From JBBSVE01 sp038233815 (GTDB lineage: Bacteria; Pseudomonadota; Alphaproteobacteria; Rhodobacterales; Rhodobacteraceae): a stretch of DNA of 10,966 nucleotides. Below are positions 1 through 5,617 of this stretch, in pieces. The DNA lies in contig JBBSVE010000102.1 of assembly GCA_038233815.1 (NCBI GenBank), forward strand, positions 1 through 10,966. The letters are read 5' to 3'. The notes under the pieces are model-generated. The model was given only the letters and a program-made list of their open reading frames with translations. It searched no databases and was not told the origin of the DNA. The number at the start of each line of letters is the position of its first letter. Positions within the stretch are counted from its first letter, which is position 1. The position numbers and the translations under genes are program-made.

Positions 1-2
1 TG

Positions 3-59
3 GCGCCGATGAACATCGGGCCGGAGATGGCCGAATATCCGGCGCTGGCGCAGCGTTGA
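3..59 (+). CDS. C-terminal end of an unidentified protein (partial, 5' end outside window)
   Basis: Reading from base 3, the frame is open to a TGA at 57-59 and encodes APMNIGPEMAEYPALAQR. The other two forward frames give a stop at once or less protein-like sequence. The following DUF486 gene is convergent (its stop lies at 68-70), so only 8 bases separate the two stop codons. The fragment is too short to assign a family, and I do not name one. That it is the end of a real gene is inferred from its position and natural composition. Confidence 0.5.
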   Translation, partial: APMNIGPEMAEYPALAQR

Positions 60-67
60 GGGGTCGC

Positions 68-412
68 TCAGAACACCTTGTGAAAGATGAAGAACGCGCC
101 AAGCCCTATGAAGCCGAAGCCTACGGCATGGTTCCATGTCGGCGGCTCCCCCAGATAGGCCCATGAGAACACGACGAAGACCGCGAGGGTGATGACCTCC
201 TGTATCGTCTTGAGTTGGGCAGCATTGAACACGGATGCGCCGATGCGGTTGGCGGGCACCTGCAGCAGATACTCGAAGAACGCGATGCCCCAGCTGATGA
301 CGATCACGAGGAAAAGCGGTGCCGCGCGGAACTTGAGATGCCCGTACCACGCGAACGTCATGAAGATGTTGGAGCAGATCAGAAGGCCGACGGTGATGAG
401 CGGAACCGGCAT
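68..412 (-). CDS. DMT-type small membrane protein, DUF486 family
   Basis: A 114-residue, strongly hydrophobic protein with four predicted membrane helices, at about residues 4-20, 30-50, 70-87 and 97-112. The segment FFEYLLQVPANRIG (45-58), followed by QLKTIQEVITL (66-76) and a closing FIFHKVF, is what I recognise as the DUF486 (PF04342) signature. The length matches the family's usual 110-120 residues. DUF486 proteins belong to the drug/metabolite transporter superfamily; no substrate is established and none is inferred. The frame stays open to base 928, but family homology begins at the ATG at 410-412, so that start is chosen. The Shine-Dalgarno sequence before it is poor. It is divergent from the gene at 524, with 111 bases between for both promoters, and convergent with the fragment ending at 59. 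Confidence 0.9.
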   Translation of the reverse strand: MPVPLITVGLLICSNIFMTFAWYGHLKFRAAPLFLVIVISWGIAFFEYLLQVPANRIGASVFNAAQLKTIQEVITLAVFVVFSWAYLGEPPTWNHAVGFGFIGLGAFFIFHKVF

Positions 413-523
413 GGGGGTCTCATTTCTGAAGAGTTGCGAGGGGAAGGGTGGCGGCAGGAAGGCTCGCTCTGGCGAATTCGACGGGAGGCGGGTAGTCTTG
501 GTTCCGAAAGCAAGGGGGCGGCC

Positions 524-871
524 ATGAACGATGCGGGCAGGGTCCACGTTCCGTCCGGGATGCCGGTCACGCCGATCGACGTGATACAGGATGCCCCCGG
601 CCCGGGCGGAATGGTGGTGCGGTTCCGTTTCCTCGCCCCGGCCATCGGACCGGGTGGCGGGGTTGATTTCGAGACCGCCGCGACCGATCTCGAGTATCTC
701 TGCCAAACCTACGCGCTGCCGAAGGTCAAGGACAACGTCCCCCCGCCCACGCAGATCATCGTATCCTTCACGGACCGCGAGATCGCATTTGGCGAAAGCT
801 CGCCCGACGTCACGCAGTTCTTCGAAGCCTACCGGATCGAGGACGGAACCTGCGTCTGGGACGCATTCTGA
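524..871 (+). CDS. DUF6497 family protein
   Basis: A 115-residue protein. I recognise it from its overall pattern as a DUF6497-type protein of Rhodobacterales. Typical blocks are VRFRFLAPAIG (32-42), a stretch around TDLEYLCQTYALP (54-66), QIIVSFTDREIAFGE (77-91) and TQFFEAYRIEDGTCVWDAF (97-115). Two cysteines (60 and 110) could pair but this is not shown. No signal peptide or membrane segment is visible from this start, although I believe some relatives carry one. The ATG at 524 is preceded by AGGGGGCG with good spacing and begins where the similarity begins; the open frame upstream (back to 215) runs antisense through the DUF486 gene and is not credible as protein. The function of the family is unknown. 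An imperfect hairpin follows the stop codon. Confidence 0.8.
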   Translation: MNDAGRVHVPSGMPVTPIDVIQDAPGPGGMVVRFRFLAPAIGPGGGVDFETAATDLEYLCQTYALPKVKDNVPPPTQIIVSFTDREIAFGESSPDVTQFFEAYRIEDGTCVWDAF

Positions 872-874
872 CGG

Positions 875-915
875 GGTGCGTGTCCCGCCTGCCAGACCGG
901 GCACAAAGTCGCACC
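875..915 (+). other. Imperfect inverted repeat after the DUF6497 gene
   Basis: GGTGCG (875-880) pairs perfectly with CGCACC (910-915). A nested stem pairs TGTCCCG (881-887) with CGGGCACA (898-905), with one bulged base. It starts four bases after the stop codon and could act as a transcription terminator or 3'-end stabiliser. There is no adjacent T-run (the first T-rich bases are at 928-930), so I do not call it an intrinsic terminator. Confidence 0.3.
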
Positions 916-1000
916 GCACCCGTGTCATTTCATCTGGCCTTCGGGTAGTCTGATCGCTGACGCTTCGTCCGGCACGGACGGGAACAGAAGGATTGCGCGA

Positions 1001-1141
1001 ATGACCCAGACCATGAGACTGACCACCGGCCTTTGCCTCCTCGCCCTTGTCGCGGCCTGTGCGCCGAAGAAGGAAGAGGTCGTCTATGTCGATCAGGGTG
1101 CGGTGACGACCGAACCGACCTACACTGGCAAATACAAGTAA
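1001..1141 (+). CDS. Small lipoprotein, 46 residues
   Basis: A short gene. The product begins MTQTMRLTTG, continues with a hydrophobic core LCLLALVA and a lipobox VAAC with the lipidated cysteine at residue 20, and has a mature tail of only about 27 residues ending EPTYTGKYK. After cleavage by signal peptidase II it would be membrane-anchored and face the periplasm. The start is decided by AAGGA at 988-992, eight bases before ATG 1001; the in-frame ATG at 1013 would sit 20 bases away. The mature part is rich in Lys, Glu, Val and Tyr and has no domain I recognise. The stop TAA at 1139-1141 is followed 50 bases later by the next gene on the same strand, so the two may be co-transcribed. Function unknown. 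Confidence 0.8.
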   Translation: MTQTMRLTTGLCLLALVAACAPKKEEVVYVDQGAVTTEPTYTGKYK

Positions 1142-1191
1142 GGCGGCATGGACGGGCGGTTGCGCGTTATGGGGGCCGCTGGGGGGGCATC

Positions 1192-1572
1192 ATGCTGAAG
1201 CATCGCGGCTTTCCCGGCAGGCTGCCCAGCACCGACTTCCAGTTCGTCATCCGGCGCGGAAGCGCGTCCGGCCCCACGCGCATCGTCGCCCGGGAACGCT
1301 TCCGCGACCGTGCGTCGGGCGACCGGGCCGCGGACGAGGGTTTTGTCGCGGCCCTCTGGGCGCAGTTCGGCGAGGACCCGTTCGAGCGCGGCAATCTCGA
1401 TGCGGGACGCCTCTCGTGGCTGTTCGGGCGCGAGGTGGTTCCCGCGGAAGATCCGTTCGATGCGGAGAGCTACGAGGCCATGTTGCGGCTCGACCGGCGC
1501 CGGGCGGAGGCTGCGTTTCCGGCGGTGTTCGCGGCCCCTGCGGAACGGACGGGACCGGACCGGGACGGTTAG
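1192..1572 (+). CDS. Hypothetical protein, 126 residues
   Basis: I do not recognise this family. The predicted protein starts MLKHRGFPGRLPSTDFQFVI, is rich in Arg, Asp, Glu and Ala, has no signal peptide and no membrane segment, and so is probably cytoplasmic. Its middle and C-terminal part (residues 45-110) contains acidic and aromatic helical stretches such as FVAALWAQFGEDPFERGNLD, then a polar tail. The ATG at 1192 is chosen because a seven-G tract (1181-1187) four bases upstream can act as the ribosome-binding site; the ATGs at 1148 and 1169 are in another frame that stops after a few codons. The open frame extends back to 1033, but that part overlaps the lipoprotein gene. Codon use is natural and the antisense frame is arginine-rich, which supports this strand. 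Confidence 0.65.
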   Translation: MLKHRGFPGRLPSTDFQFVIRRGSASGPTRIVARERFRDRASGDRAADEGFVAALWAQFGEDPFERGNLDAGRLSWLFGREVVPAEDPFDAESYEAMLRLDRRRAEAAFPAVFAAPAERTGPDRDG

Positions 1573-1672
1573 GCGGCCCGGCCCCTGCGCCCGCGCACGA
1601 ATTTCGCTTTATTCGGACGGAAAAGGGCGTATGTTCGTCGGCAATAACAACATCATTCAGAGGCTTTGCAGC

Positions 1673-1936
1673 ATGCGTACATCTTCCCTTGTTTTCACGG
1701 CCTTGGCCGCCCTCGCGCTCGCCGGATGTGCGCCGGGCGGTTACAACAATGGCTATAACAACGGTTACAACCGCTCCGGCATCCAGAACTCGGCGGCGGC
1801 GCGGACTGTCGGCGGGGCCGTCGCGGGTGCCGTGATCGCGGACGCCACGGGTGGCGGCCGGACCAAGGGCGCCCTGCTCGGCGCCGTGATCGGCGGCGGC
1901 TCCTGCGCCGTTCCCGGCGTGAACGGCTGCTACTGA
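1673..1936 (+). CDS. Glycine-zipper lipoprotein
   Basis: An 87-residue precursor. Residues 1-19 form a lipoprotein signal (MRTSSLVFTALAALALAGC) with lipobox LAGC and lipidation at Cys19. A Tyr-Asn-Asn-Gly repeat follows (residues 22-33), then a glycine/alanine-rich segment, RTVGGAVAGAVIADATGGG and KGALLGAVIGGGS, spaced like the glycine zippers of 17-kDa-antigen-like outer membrane lipoproteins. It is probably an envelope protein of the outer membrane. Two more cysteines near the C-terminus (GGGSCAVPGVNGCY) could form a disulfide. An in-frame ATG at 1631 also has a purine-rich sequence before it, but it would place 14 extra polar residues ahead of the signal peptide; the ATG at 1673, with CAGAGG nine bases upstream (1658-1663), is preferred. 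A strong terminator follows at 1965. Confidence 0.8.
   Translation: MRTSSLVFTALAALALAGCAPGGYNNGYNNGYNRSGIQNSAAARTVGGAVAGAVIADATGGGRTKGALLGAVIGGGSCAVPGVNGCY
1739..1771 (+). repeat. In-gene tandem repeat encoding Tyr-Asn-Asn-Gly
   Basis: Two full and one partial 12-base units (GGTTACAACAAT, GGCTATAACAAC, GGTTACAAC) lie directly after the lipidated cysteine of the glycine-zipper lipoprotein. The units differ at synonymous third positions while keeping the Gly-Tyr-Asn-Asn protein repeat. They are in frame, so a change in copy number would lengthen or shorten the linker without a frameshift. Confidence 0.75.
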
Positions 1937-1964
1937 GCCGCCGCTGCCCCATCCGATATGGGAT

Positions 1965-1998
1965 GGACCGTCCGGGCCAAGCGCCCGGGCGGTCCTTT
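1965..1998 (+). terminator. Rho-independent terminator of the glycine-zipper lipoprotein gene
   Basis: GGACCGTCCGGGC (1965-1977) pairs along all 13 positions with GCCCGGGCGGTCC (1983-1995), with one G-U wobble, around the loop CAAGC. It is followed by TTT (1996-1998). It starts 28 bases after the stop codon at 1934-1936. The T-run is short, but the stem is long and very GC-rich. It separates the lipoprotein gene from the GTG-started gene at 2050. Confidence 0.8.
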
Positions 1999-2049
1999 GC
2001 GTGAGAGGATGAGGCGCTGGTCCGACCCGGGTGCCGGGGCCACGTCCCG

Positions 2050-2730
2050 GTGATCCCGTGGCTCGCCACGCTGAACCCCGCGACCGAGGCCGCGCTGATC
2101 GGCGGAATCTTCGTCTCGCTCGGCTGGATCGTGAACGGCTGGCAGAACCGCAAGCGCGATGCCGCCGTCCGGGCCGAGCGGGTGCGCGACGTGCAGCGCG
2201 CGCTTTATGCCGAGATCCGCGCCTACCTCGCAGCACTCCGTCGCGACGACATCGCGGCCTACGGTGCGCGGATCGCCCAACGGATCGAGCAGGAGCCCGG
2301 CTATTTTCCGGTCATCCCGACCGAGCATAATGACATGGTCTTTCGCGCCATCGTGGCCGACATCCATGTGCTGCCCCGGGCGACGGTCGATCCGGTCGTG
2401 CTCTATTACAGTCAGCTCACCGTCATATCGGCGATGATCGGCGATCTGCGGTCGGTCCGGGTCCAGCGCATCGGCGCGGACAGGGCGGCGGAGATGTATC
2501 GCGACTACCTGTCGATGAAGCTGGAGGCGCTGGTTCTGGGGGAGGATGCGCTGACGATGATGCAGGCCCATCTCTCAGGCGGGGCGAACGCCACCGCGCG
2601 GCTCGGCATGTTGCGGAGGGCGGAGGAGGAGCGCAGGCTCGCCGCCCTGAAGCCCGAGCTTCTCGCTTACGTGGAGGCCGAGAGCGCGCGGCCGGTCAGT
2701 AACCCGGCTTCGGCCCGGTCCGACCCGTGA
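2050..2730 (+). CDS. Membrane-anchored hypothetical protein
   Basis: A 226-residue protein that I cannot place in a named family. Residues 13-31 (around ALIGGIFVSLGWIVNGW) form one membrane segment, followed at once by the basic stretch NRKRD, so the rest is probably cytoplasmic. Residues 35-70 are a charged helix (RAERVRDVQRALYAEIRAYL) and could form a coiled coil. The centre has a conserved-looking PGYFPVIPTEHNDMVFRAIV stretch (83-102) and the end is again helical and charged. The overall plan, one N-terminal anchor plus helices, resembles uncharacterised proteins of phage or accessory regions, but no phage gene is nearby. The start is a GTG with only a weak purine-rich sequence upstream; no ATG exists between it and the in-frame TGA at 2002. 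It is convergent with the DUF4174 gene; the 108 bases between (2731-2838) hold no clear terminator. Confidence 0.65.
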   Translation: MIPWLATLNPATEAALIGGIFVSLGWIVNGWQNRKRDAAVRAERVRDVQRALYAEIRAYLAALRRDDIAAYGARIAQRIEQEPGYFPVIPTEHNDMVFRAIVADIHVLPRATVDPVVLYYSQLTVISAMIGDLRSVRVQRIGADRAAEMYRDYLSMKLEALVLGEDALTMMQAHLSGGANATARLGMLRRAEEERRLAALKPELLAYVEAESARPVSNPASARSDP

Positions 2731-2838
2731 TCGGTTTCGGCGCGTAGGAGATCGCTGCCATGGCCCTGCTCCTCGTTTCCATGCGTCCAACATAGGCGCG
2801 AACCGCCCGAAAGACAATTCCCTCACCGCGCGGTCGGG

Positions 2839-3273
2839 TCATCGCCCCGCCGGGTATTTCTCCAGCCGTTCCTCGCGCGCGTTGGGGAACTTGTCGATGG
2901 CGCGCGTGATCTCCCGCACCGACCAGGGCAGGGGCTTGCGGAGCGTCGTGGCGCCGTCCTTGTCCACCAGCACCAGCGAGAACCCCCGCGGCCGGAAACG
3001 CTTGCGCGCGGCCGAGGGCGGCTCGGGCGTGGTGTCGACAATCAGCACCACGTCGCGGTCCTCCAGCGCCTTGGGATTCTCCGCGATCAGCTCCATCTGC
3101 TGGATGAAAGAGGGATCGAGCGGAGAGTTCGCGAACACCAGGACCGGACGCTTGATCCACTGATAGTCCGATAGCGACACGGACCCCGCATCAAGAGGGG
3201 GGGCAGGGCGATCCTGCGACAGCGCCGCGAAGGGCAGGGCCATGGCAAGGAGGACGGCGCAGAGTGTTTTCAT
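2839..3273 (-). CDS. DUF4174 domain-containing secreted protein
   Basis: A 144-residue precursor with a clear signal peptide (MKTLCAVLLAMALPFAALSQ, cleavage near residue 20). The mature part matches the DUF4174 (PF13778) pattern: YQWIKRPVLVFANSPLDP (37-54), a run of helices, RDVVLIVDTTP (53 onward to about 82), FSLVLVDKDGATTLRKPLPW (98-117) and a C-terminal VREITRAIDKFPNAREE (119-134). The family has a thioredoxin-like arrangement but no CXXC pair is present here, so a redox role should not be assumed. The only cysteine is in the signal peptide. The ATG at 3271-3273 has GGGAGA five bases upstream. A candidate promoter lies at 3293-3320. It is the last gene of a minus-strand run after the J-domain gene, 95 bases downstream of it. 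Confidence 0.85.
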   Translation of the reverse strand: MKTLCAVLLAMALPFAALSQDRPAPPLDAGSVSLSDYQWIKRPVLVFANSPLDPSFIQQMELIAENPKALEDRDVVLIVDTTPEPPSAARKRFRPRGFSLVLVDKDGATTLRKPLPWSVREITRAIDKFPNAREERLEKYPAGR

Positions 3274-3292
3274 GGAGTCTCCCGTTGCCTTG

Positions 3293-3320
3293 GATATAGG
3301 GGGGTGCCACGGCCGATCAA
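3293..3320 (-). promoter_or_regulatory. Candidate sigma-70 type promoter for the DUF4174 gene
   Basis: On the minus strand TTGATC (3320-3315) is followed after 16 bases by TATATC (3298-3293). This predicts transcription starting near 3286 and a leader of about 13 bases that includes the GGGAGA ribosome-binding site. The -35 matches TTGACA at four positions plus a plausible fit; the -10 keeps TATA. It suggests that the DUF4174 gene has its own promoter and does not depend on read-through from the J-domain gene. Sequence-based only. Confidence 0.5.
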
Positions 3321-3368
3321 AGGGATGATCGCGCTGTGGCGACAGACGCAGGGCGGTCCCGGACGCTC

Positions 3369-4067
3369 TCAGGCCGCGCGCTTTGCGTTGATCTCCTCCC
3401 ACGCCGCATTGATCGCGACGAGCCTGCGCGAAGCCAGTTGCACCGCCTCCGTTGGCACGCCGCGCGCAATCATGCGGTCGGGATGTGTGTCGCGCACCGC
3501 CTGGCGCCACGCCGCGCGGACATCGCGGATCGGCGTGCCCGCGGGGACACCCAGCACGTCGTAGGGATCGCGCAGCGCGCCTTCAACGAACCGCGCGCGC
3601 ATGGCGCGAAAGCATGGCTCCCCCAGCCCGAAGATGCGCGCGACCTCGGCCAGAAAGGCATCCTCGTCGGGGTGATAGGACCCGTCGGCGAGGGCGATGG
3701 CAAAGAGCGCCTCGGCGAGGTCGATCAGGGTCTTGCTGTCGGGCTCGGGAAACATCGCGCGGATCTTGCCCGCATAGATGTCGAACCCTGCAACGTCCTG
3801 CCGTGCAAGGTTGAACACGCGGGCCGCGTTGGCCTCCTCGTCCGGCGGGATCTTGAAGAGGCCGCGGAACGTCGCCACCTCGTCGCGGCTGACGTGGCCG
3901 TCGGCCTTGGCCATCTTGGCACCGAGCGCGATGACCGCAATGGTGAAGCCGACGGATCGGTCCGGCGTCCCCTCCCGCATTCCGCGCAGCCGGTCGAAAA
4001 GCGCGCCGAGCCCCTCGCCGGACGCGAGGGTGGCGAGGGCGGCACTGATGCGGGACCAGATCGACAT
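3369..4067 (-). CDS. TerB-like and J-domain protein (DjlA-like co-chaperone)
   Basis: A 232-residue protein of two parts. Residues about 38-150 form a helical TerB-like domain, with two acidic loops of similar pattern (KMAKADGHVSRDEV at 51-64 and ALADGSYHPDEDAF at 125-138) typical of this fold. Residues 168-230 are a J domain: DPYDVLGVPAGTPIRDVRAAW, the HPD motif at 195-197, and a closing helix ending in WEEINAKRA. J domains stimulate the ATPase of DnaK through HPD. This arrangement is that of DjlA, but the N-terminal membrane helix of enterobacterial DjlA is absent, so this protein should be cytoplasmic. The frame is open to 4115; the ATG at 4067 is chosen because the promoter at 4074-4102 lies just upstream, which rules out the longer start. 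No Shine-Dalgarno is seen. The gene probably has its own promoter in the 52-base gap after the VOC gene. Confidence 0.85.
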   Translation of the reverse strand: MSIWSRISAALATLASGEGLGALFDRLRGMREGTPDRSVGFTIAVIALGAKMAKADGHVSRDEVATFRGLFKIPPDEEANAARVFNLARQDVAGFDIYAGKIRAMFPEPDSKTLIDLAEALFAIALADGSYHPDEDAFLAEVARIFGLGEPCFRAMRARFVEGALRDPYDVLGVPAGTPIRDVRAAWRQAVRDTHPDRMIARGVPTEAVQLASRRLVAINAAWEEINAKRAA

Positions 4068-4073
4068 GACCGG

Positions 4074-4102
4074 AATATAGCGCGGGGTGGGGGGGCTGTC
4101 AG
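4074..4102 (-). promoter_or_regulatory. Strong candidate promoter of the J-domain gene, predicting a leaderless mRNA
   Basis: On the minus strand CTGACA (4102-4097) is followed by a spacer of exactly 17 bases (4096-4080) and TATATT (4079-4074), each hexamer matching the sigma-70 consensus at five of six positions. Only six bases (CCGGTC) separate the -10 element from the ATG at 4067. The usual -10 to start-site distance puts transcription initiation at or within a base of the A of the start codon. No ribosome-binding site is present, as expected for a leaderless message. Confidence 0.65.
4089..4101 (+). repeat. 13-bp direct repeat, copy 1 (downstream of the VOC gene)
   Basis: GGGGGGGCTGTCA occurs here and again at 4804-4816. 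The two copies bracket the VOC gene (4120-4740). This copy supplies part of the -35 hexamer and spacer of the J-domain promoter. Confidence 0.7.
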
Positions 4103-4119
4103 GGCCGGAAATCACGGGA

Positions 4120-4740
4120 TCAGCCGTCGATGCTGCGCTCGCCGCTATCGGTCCGATAGGTCGCGCGCATGGCCTTGACCGCGCCGGGCGACACCTCGAT
4201 CCGCGGGTCGGGGATCATCCGCGTCAGGATGGCGGCAAGCGCCTCGGCGTCGGGATGCGCGATCTCCAGCCGGACCAGCCGCAGGCCGGAGTCGGGCAGG
4301 CGGCCCGTGGGATGGGCATTGCCGTTCCACTGGATGAGCGCCGGGAAAGCGTCCCCGAAGGGCAGGCGGCCGTCGGGCGGGATCGCCATGCGCCAGCTCA
4401 GATCGCCGCGCGTGAGGTCGGTCGCGATGCCGGTGCCCGGAGGCGCCTCCGCCAGCGCCGCGTCGAGATCGTCCGTCGCCGCGATCCAGTTCGTAAGCCG
4501 CGGCGGCCCGGTGAACCGGTCGAGGTCGAACCAGCGCGGCCGCCCCGGGTCCGGTGCGTCCGCGTCGGGCGCGATGACCTCCAGATAGGTATCGCCGCAG
4601 CCCAGCAGCCGGTTGTGCGTGCTCATCAGCGCATGCCTGCCCCCCGGAGCGAGCGAGACGCCCAGCGCCGACTCCACCGCCGCCGCACCCTGGGCGAGGT
4701 CGGTGCAGGAGATGGCGATATGATCGAGGCGGAGGTGCAT
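4120..4740 (-). CDS. VOC-superfamily (glyoxalase-like) protein
   Basis: A 206-residue protein beginning MHLRLDHIAISCTDLAQGAA, the first beta-alpha unit of a vicinal oxygen chelate (VOC) fold. H7 and E54 in the TYLEVIAPD strand are at the places where VOC metal ligands usually lie. The pattern DHIAI...ALGV....GGRHALMSTHN..L.....YLEVIAPD is that of the Glyoxalase_3 type (PF13468), and the length agrees. Residues 76-206 form the second, more divergent half, with DLTRGDLSWRMAIPPDG and a conserved-looking FPALIQWNGNAHPTGRLPDSG. The substrate cannot be told: VOC proteins include lyases, dioxygenases and resistance proteins. The ATG at 4738-4740 fits the fold; no good Shine-Dalgarno is seen. A perfect TTGACA lies on this strand at 4817-4812, but no good -10 follows it, so the promoter is uncertain. 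The next gene downstream, for the J-domain protein, begins 52 bases after the stop. Confidence 0.85.
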   Translation of the reverse strand: MHLRLDHIAISCTDLAQGAAAVESALGVSLAPGGRHALMSTHNRLLGCGDTYLEVIAPDADAPDPGRPRWFDLDRFTGPPRLTNWIAATDDLDAALAEAPPGTGIATDLTRGDLSWRMAIPPDGRLPFGDAFPALIQWNGNAHPTGRLPDSGLRLVRLEIAHPDAEALAAILTRMIPDPRIEVSPGAVKAMRATYRTDSGERSIDG

Positions 4741-4803
4741 GGGAGATACCGAAGGGGGTTTTAGGAGACGGGCGAAGGAGGCGGCACGTGTGTGCGGTCA
4801 ATG

Positions 4804-4816
4804 GGGGGGGCTGTCA
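4804..4816 (+). repeat. 13-bp direct repeat, copy 2 (upstream of the VOC gene)
   Basis: A second exact copy of GGGGGGGCTGTCA (here the G-run is eight long, 4803-4810). On the minus strand the following base completes TTGACA at 4817-4812, a perfect -35 hexamer, about 70 bases before the VOC start codon. The expected -10 position 17 bases on reads CACACA, which is not a match, so promoter function is uncertain. Confidence 0.6.
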
Positions 4817-4883
4817 AAGGCGAGCTTTCGTCCGGGTTGTTGCGGATCTAGGATGGTCGAGGCCGACATGGCAGCACTGACCG

Positions 4884-4914
4884 AAAAACGGACCCGCCGA
4901 GCAGATGGCGGGTC
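4884..4914 (-). terminator. Rho-independent terminator of the VPLPA-sorted protein gene
   Basis: GACCCGCC (4891-4898) and GGCGGGTC (4907-4914) form a perfect 8-bp stem with an 8-base loop. Read on the minus strand, the stem is followed by CGTTTTT (the complement of A4884-4888). It lies 28 bases after the stop codon of the gene ending at 4943, in the correct direction, and insulates the VOC gene from it. Confidence 0.85.
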
Positions 4915-4942
4915 ATTTACTTATCGAGGCCGTACCCTGTTT

Positions 4943-5617
4943 TCAGCAGTCCCGAGGGTGCCTGACATTGTTTGTCCGACGCCGCAGCATCGCACCGAAG
5001 GCGAGCGCACCAAGAAGCAAGGGTGCGCTTGCGGGTAGCGGGACGGGAGCGCCGAAATTGCCGTCTGCCGTAAATGTCTCAAGGCGAATGTTATTGGAGA
5101 ACGGATCGCTCGGCGGAAGATATTCCCAGAACGACACGATCGGATTATTCTTGTAGATATCGACAAACCAGCGCCGGTAGGAACCGTCTTCATCACCAAA
5201 CTCGGACTCATATCGGATATCGAGGACATTGAACCTTGCATCTACTTTCAATTCTATGTCACGGGGATAGGGTTCAAAATACTCGGTGACCAGCGCACCC
5301 GTTCTATCGTTCTTCAGTCTCATCGGACCGGTCGCTCCCAAGGAATCGCTACCGGAGGAGAGATCGATGGTTCCAATGCCATTCTCGAACTGAACGTCGT
5401 TGGTATCGAACGTAAATGGGATTTCGAAAGAGACTTGACGCAGACCGGGAACCGGTCGCGCAACGACTATCGGATTGGTACAAGAGTCCTCAACATCTCT
5501 CACAATACAGGATTTAGCCAACTTTGCTGGCCCTGATTGGTATGTGAAATTGACAGTCGCTGCACTCGCCTGCACGCCCGCCATCGCGACAAGCGCCGCT
5601 GCTATCAGAAATCTCAC
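4943..5617 (-). CDS. Secreted protein with VPLPA-type C-terminal sorting signal
   Basis: A 224-residue precursor. Residues 1-19 are a signal peptide (cleavage after ASA). The mature part is beta-rich and acidic, with a likely disulfide between Cys37 and Cys46. The C-terminus has the tripartite sorting signal seen in rhodobacterial VPLPA-CTERM proteins: VPLPA (192-196), a hydrophobic segment (197-211) and RRR (212-214). Such proteins are thought to be processed by an exosortase-like enzyme and attached to the envelope or exopolysaccharide; no such enzyme is encoded in this window. The tail of ten residues after the arginines, ending in Cys, is longer than usual. The start is GTG 5615-5617 with GAGGAG six bases upstream; the two ATGs just ahead are in another frame and hit TGA. 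GC content is clearly lower than in the neighbours. The gene ends at a strong terminator and appears to be a single unit. Confidence 0.8.
   Translation of the reverse strand: MRFLIAAALVAMAGVQASAATVNFTYQSGPAKLAKSCIVRDVEDSCTNPIVVARPVPGLRQVSFEIPFTFDTNDVQFENGIGTIDLSSGSDSLGATGPMRLKNDRTGALVTEYFEPYPRDIELKVDARFNVLDIRYESEFGDEDGSYRRWFVDIYKNNPIVSFWEYLPPSDPFSNNIRLETFTADGNFGAPVPLPASAPLLLGALAFGAMLRRRTNNVRHPRDC

Noticed and set aside
490..951. Shared 9-mer GGGTAGTCT before the genes at 524 and 1001 (490-498 and 943-951) as a possible -10 element
   Set aside because: TAGTCT is a poor match to TATAAT and no acceptable -35 sits 16-18 bases upstream in either place.
1631..1672. Upstream ATG at 1631 for the glycine-zipper lipoprotein
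   Set aside because: It would put a polar 14-residue extension before a complete lipoprotein signal; ATG 1673 has a well-placed ribosome-binding site. Not fully excluded.
1247..2236. 329-codon minus-strand open frame
   Set aside because: Arg/Pro/Gly-rich translation that runs across three plus-strand genes and a terminator; no domain pattern.
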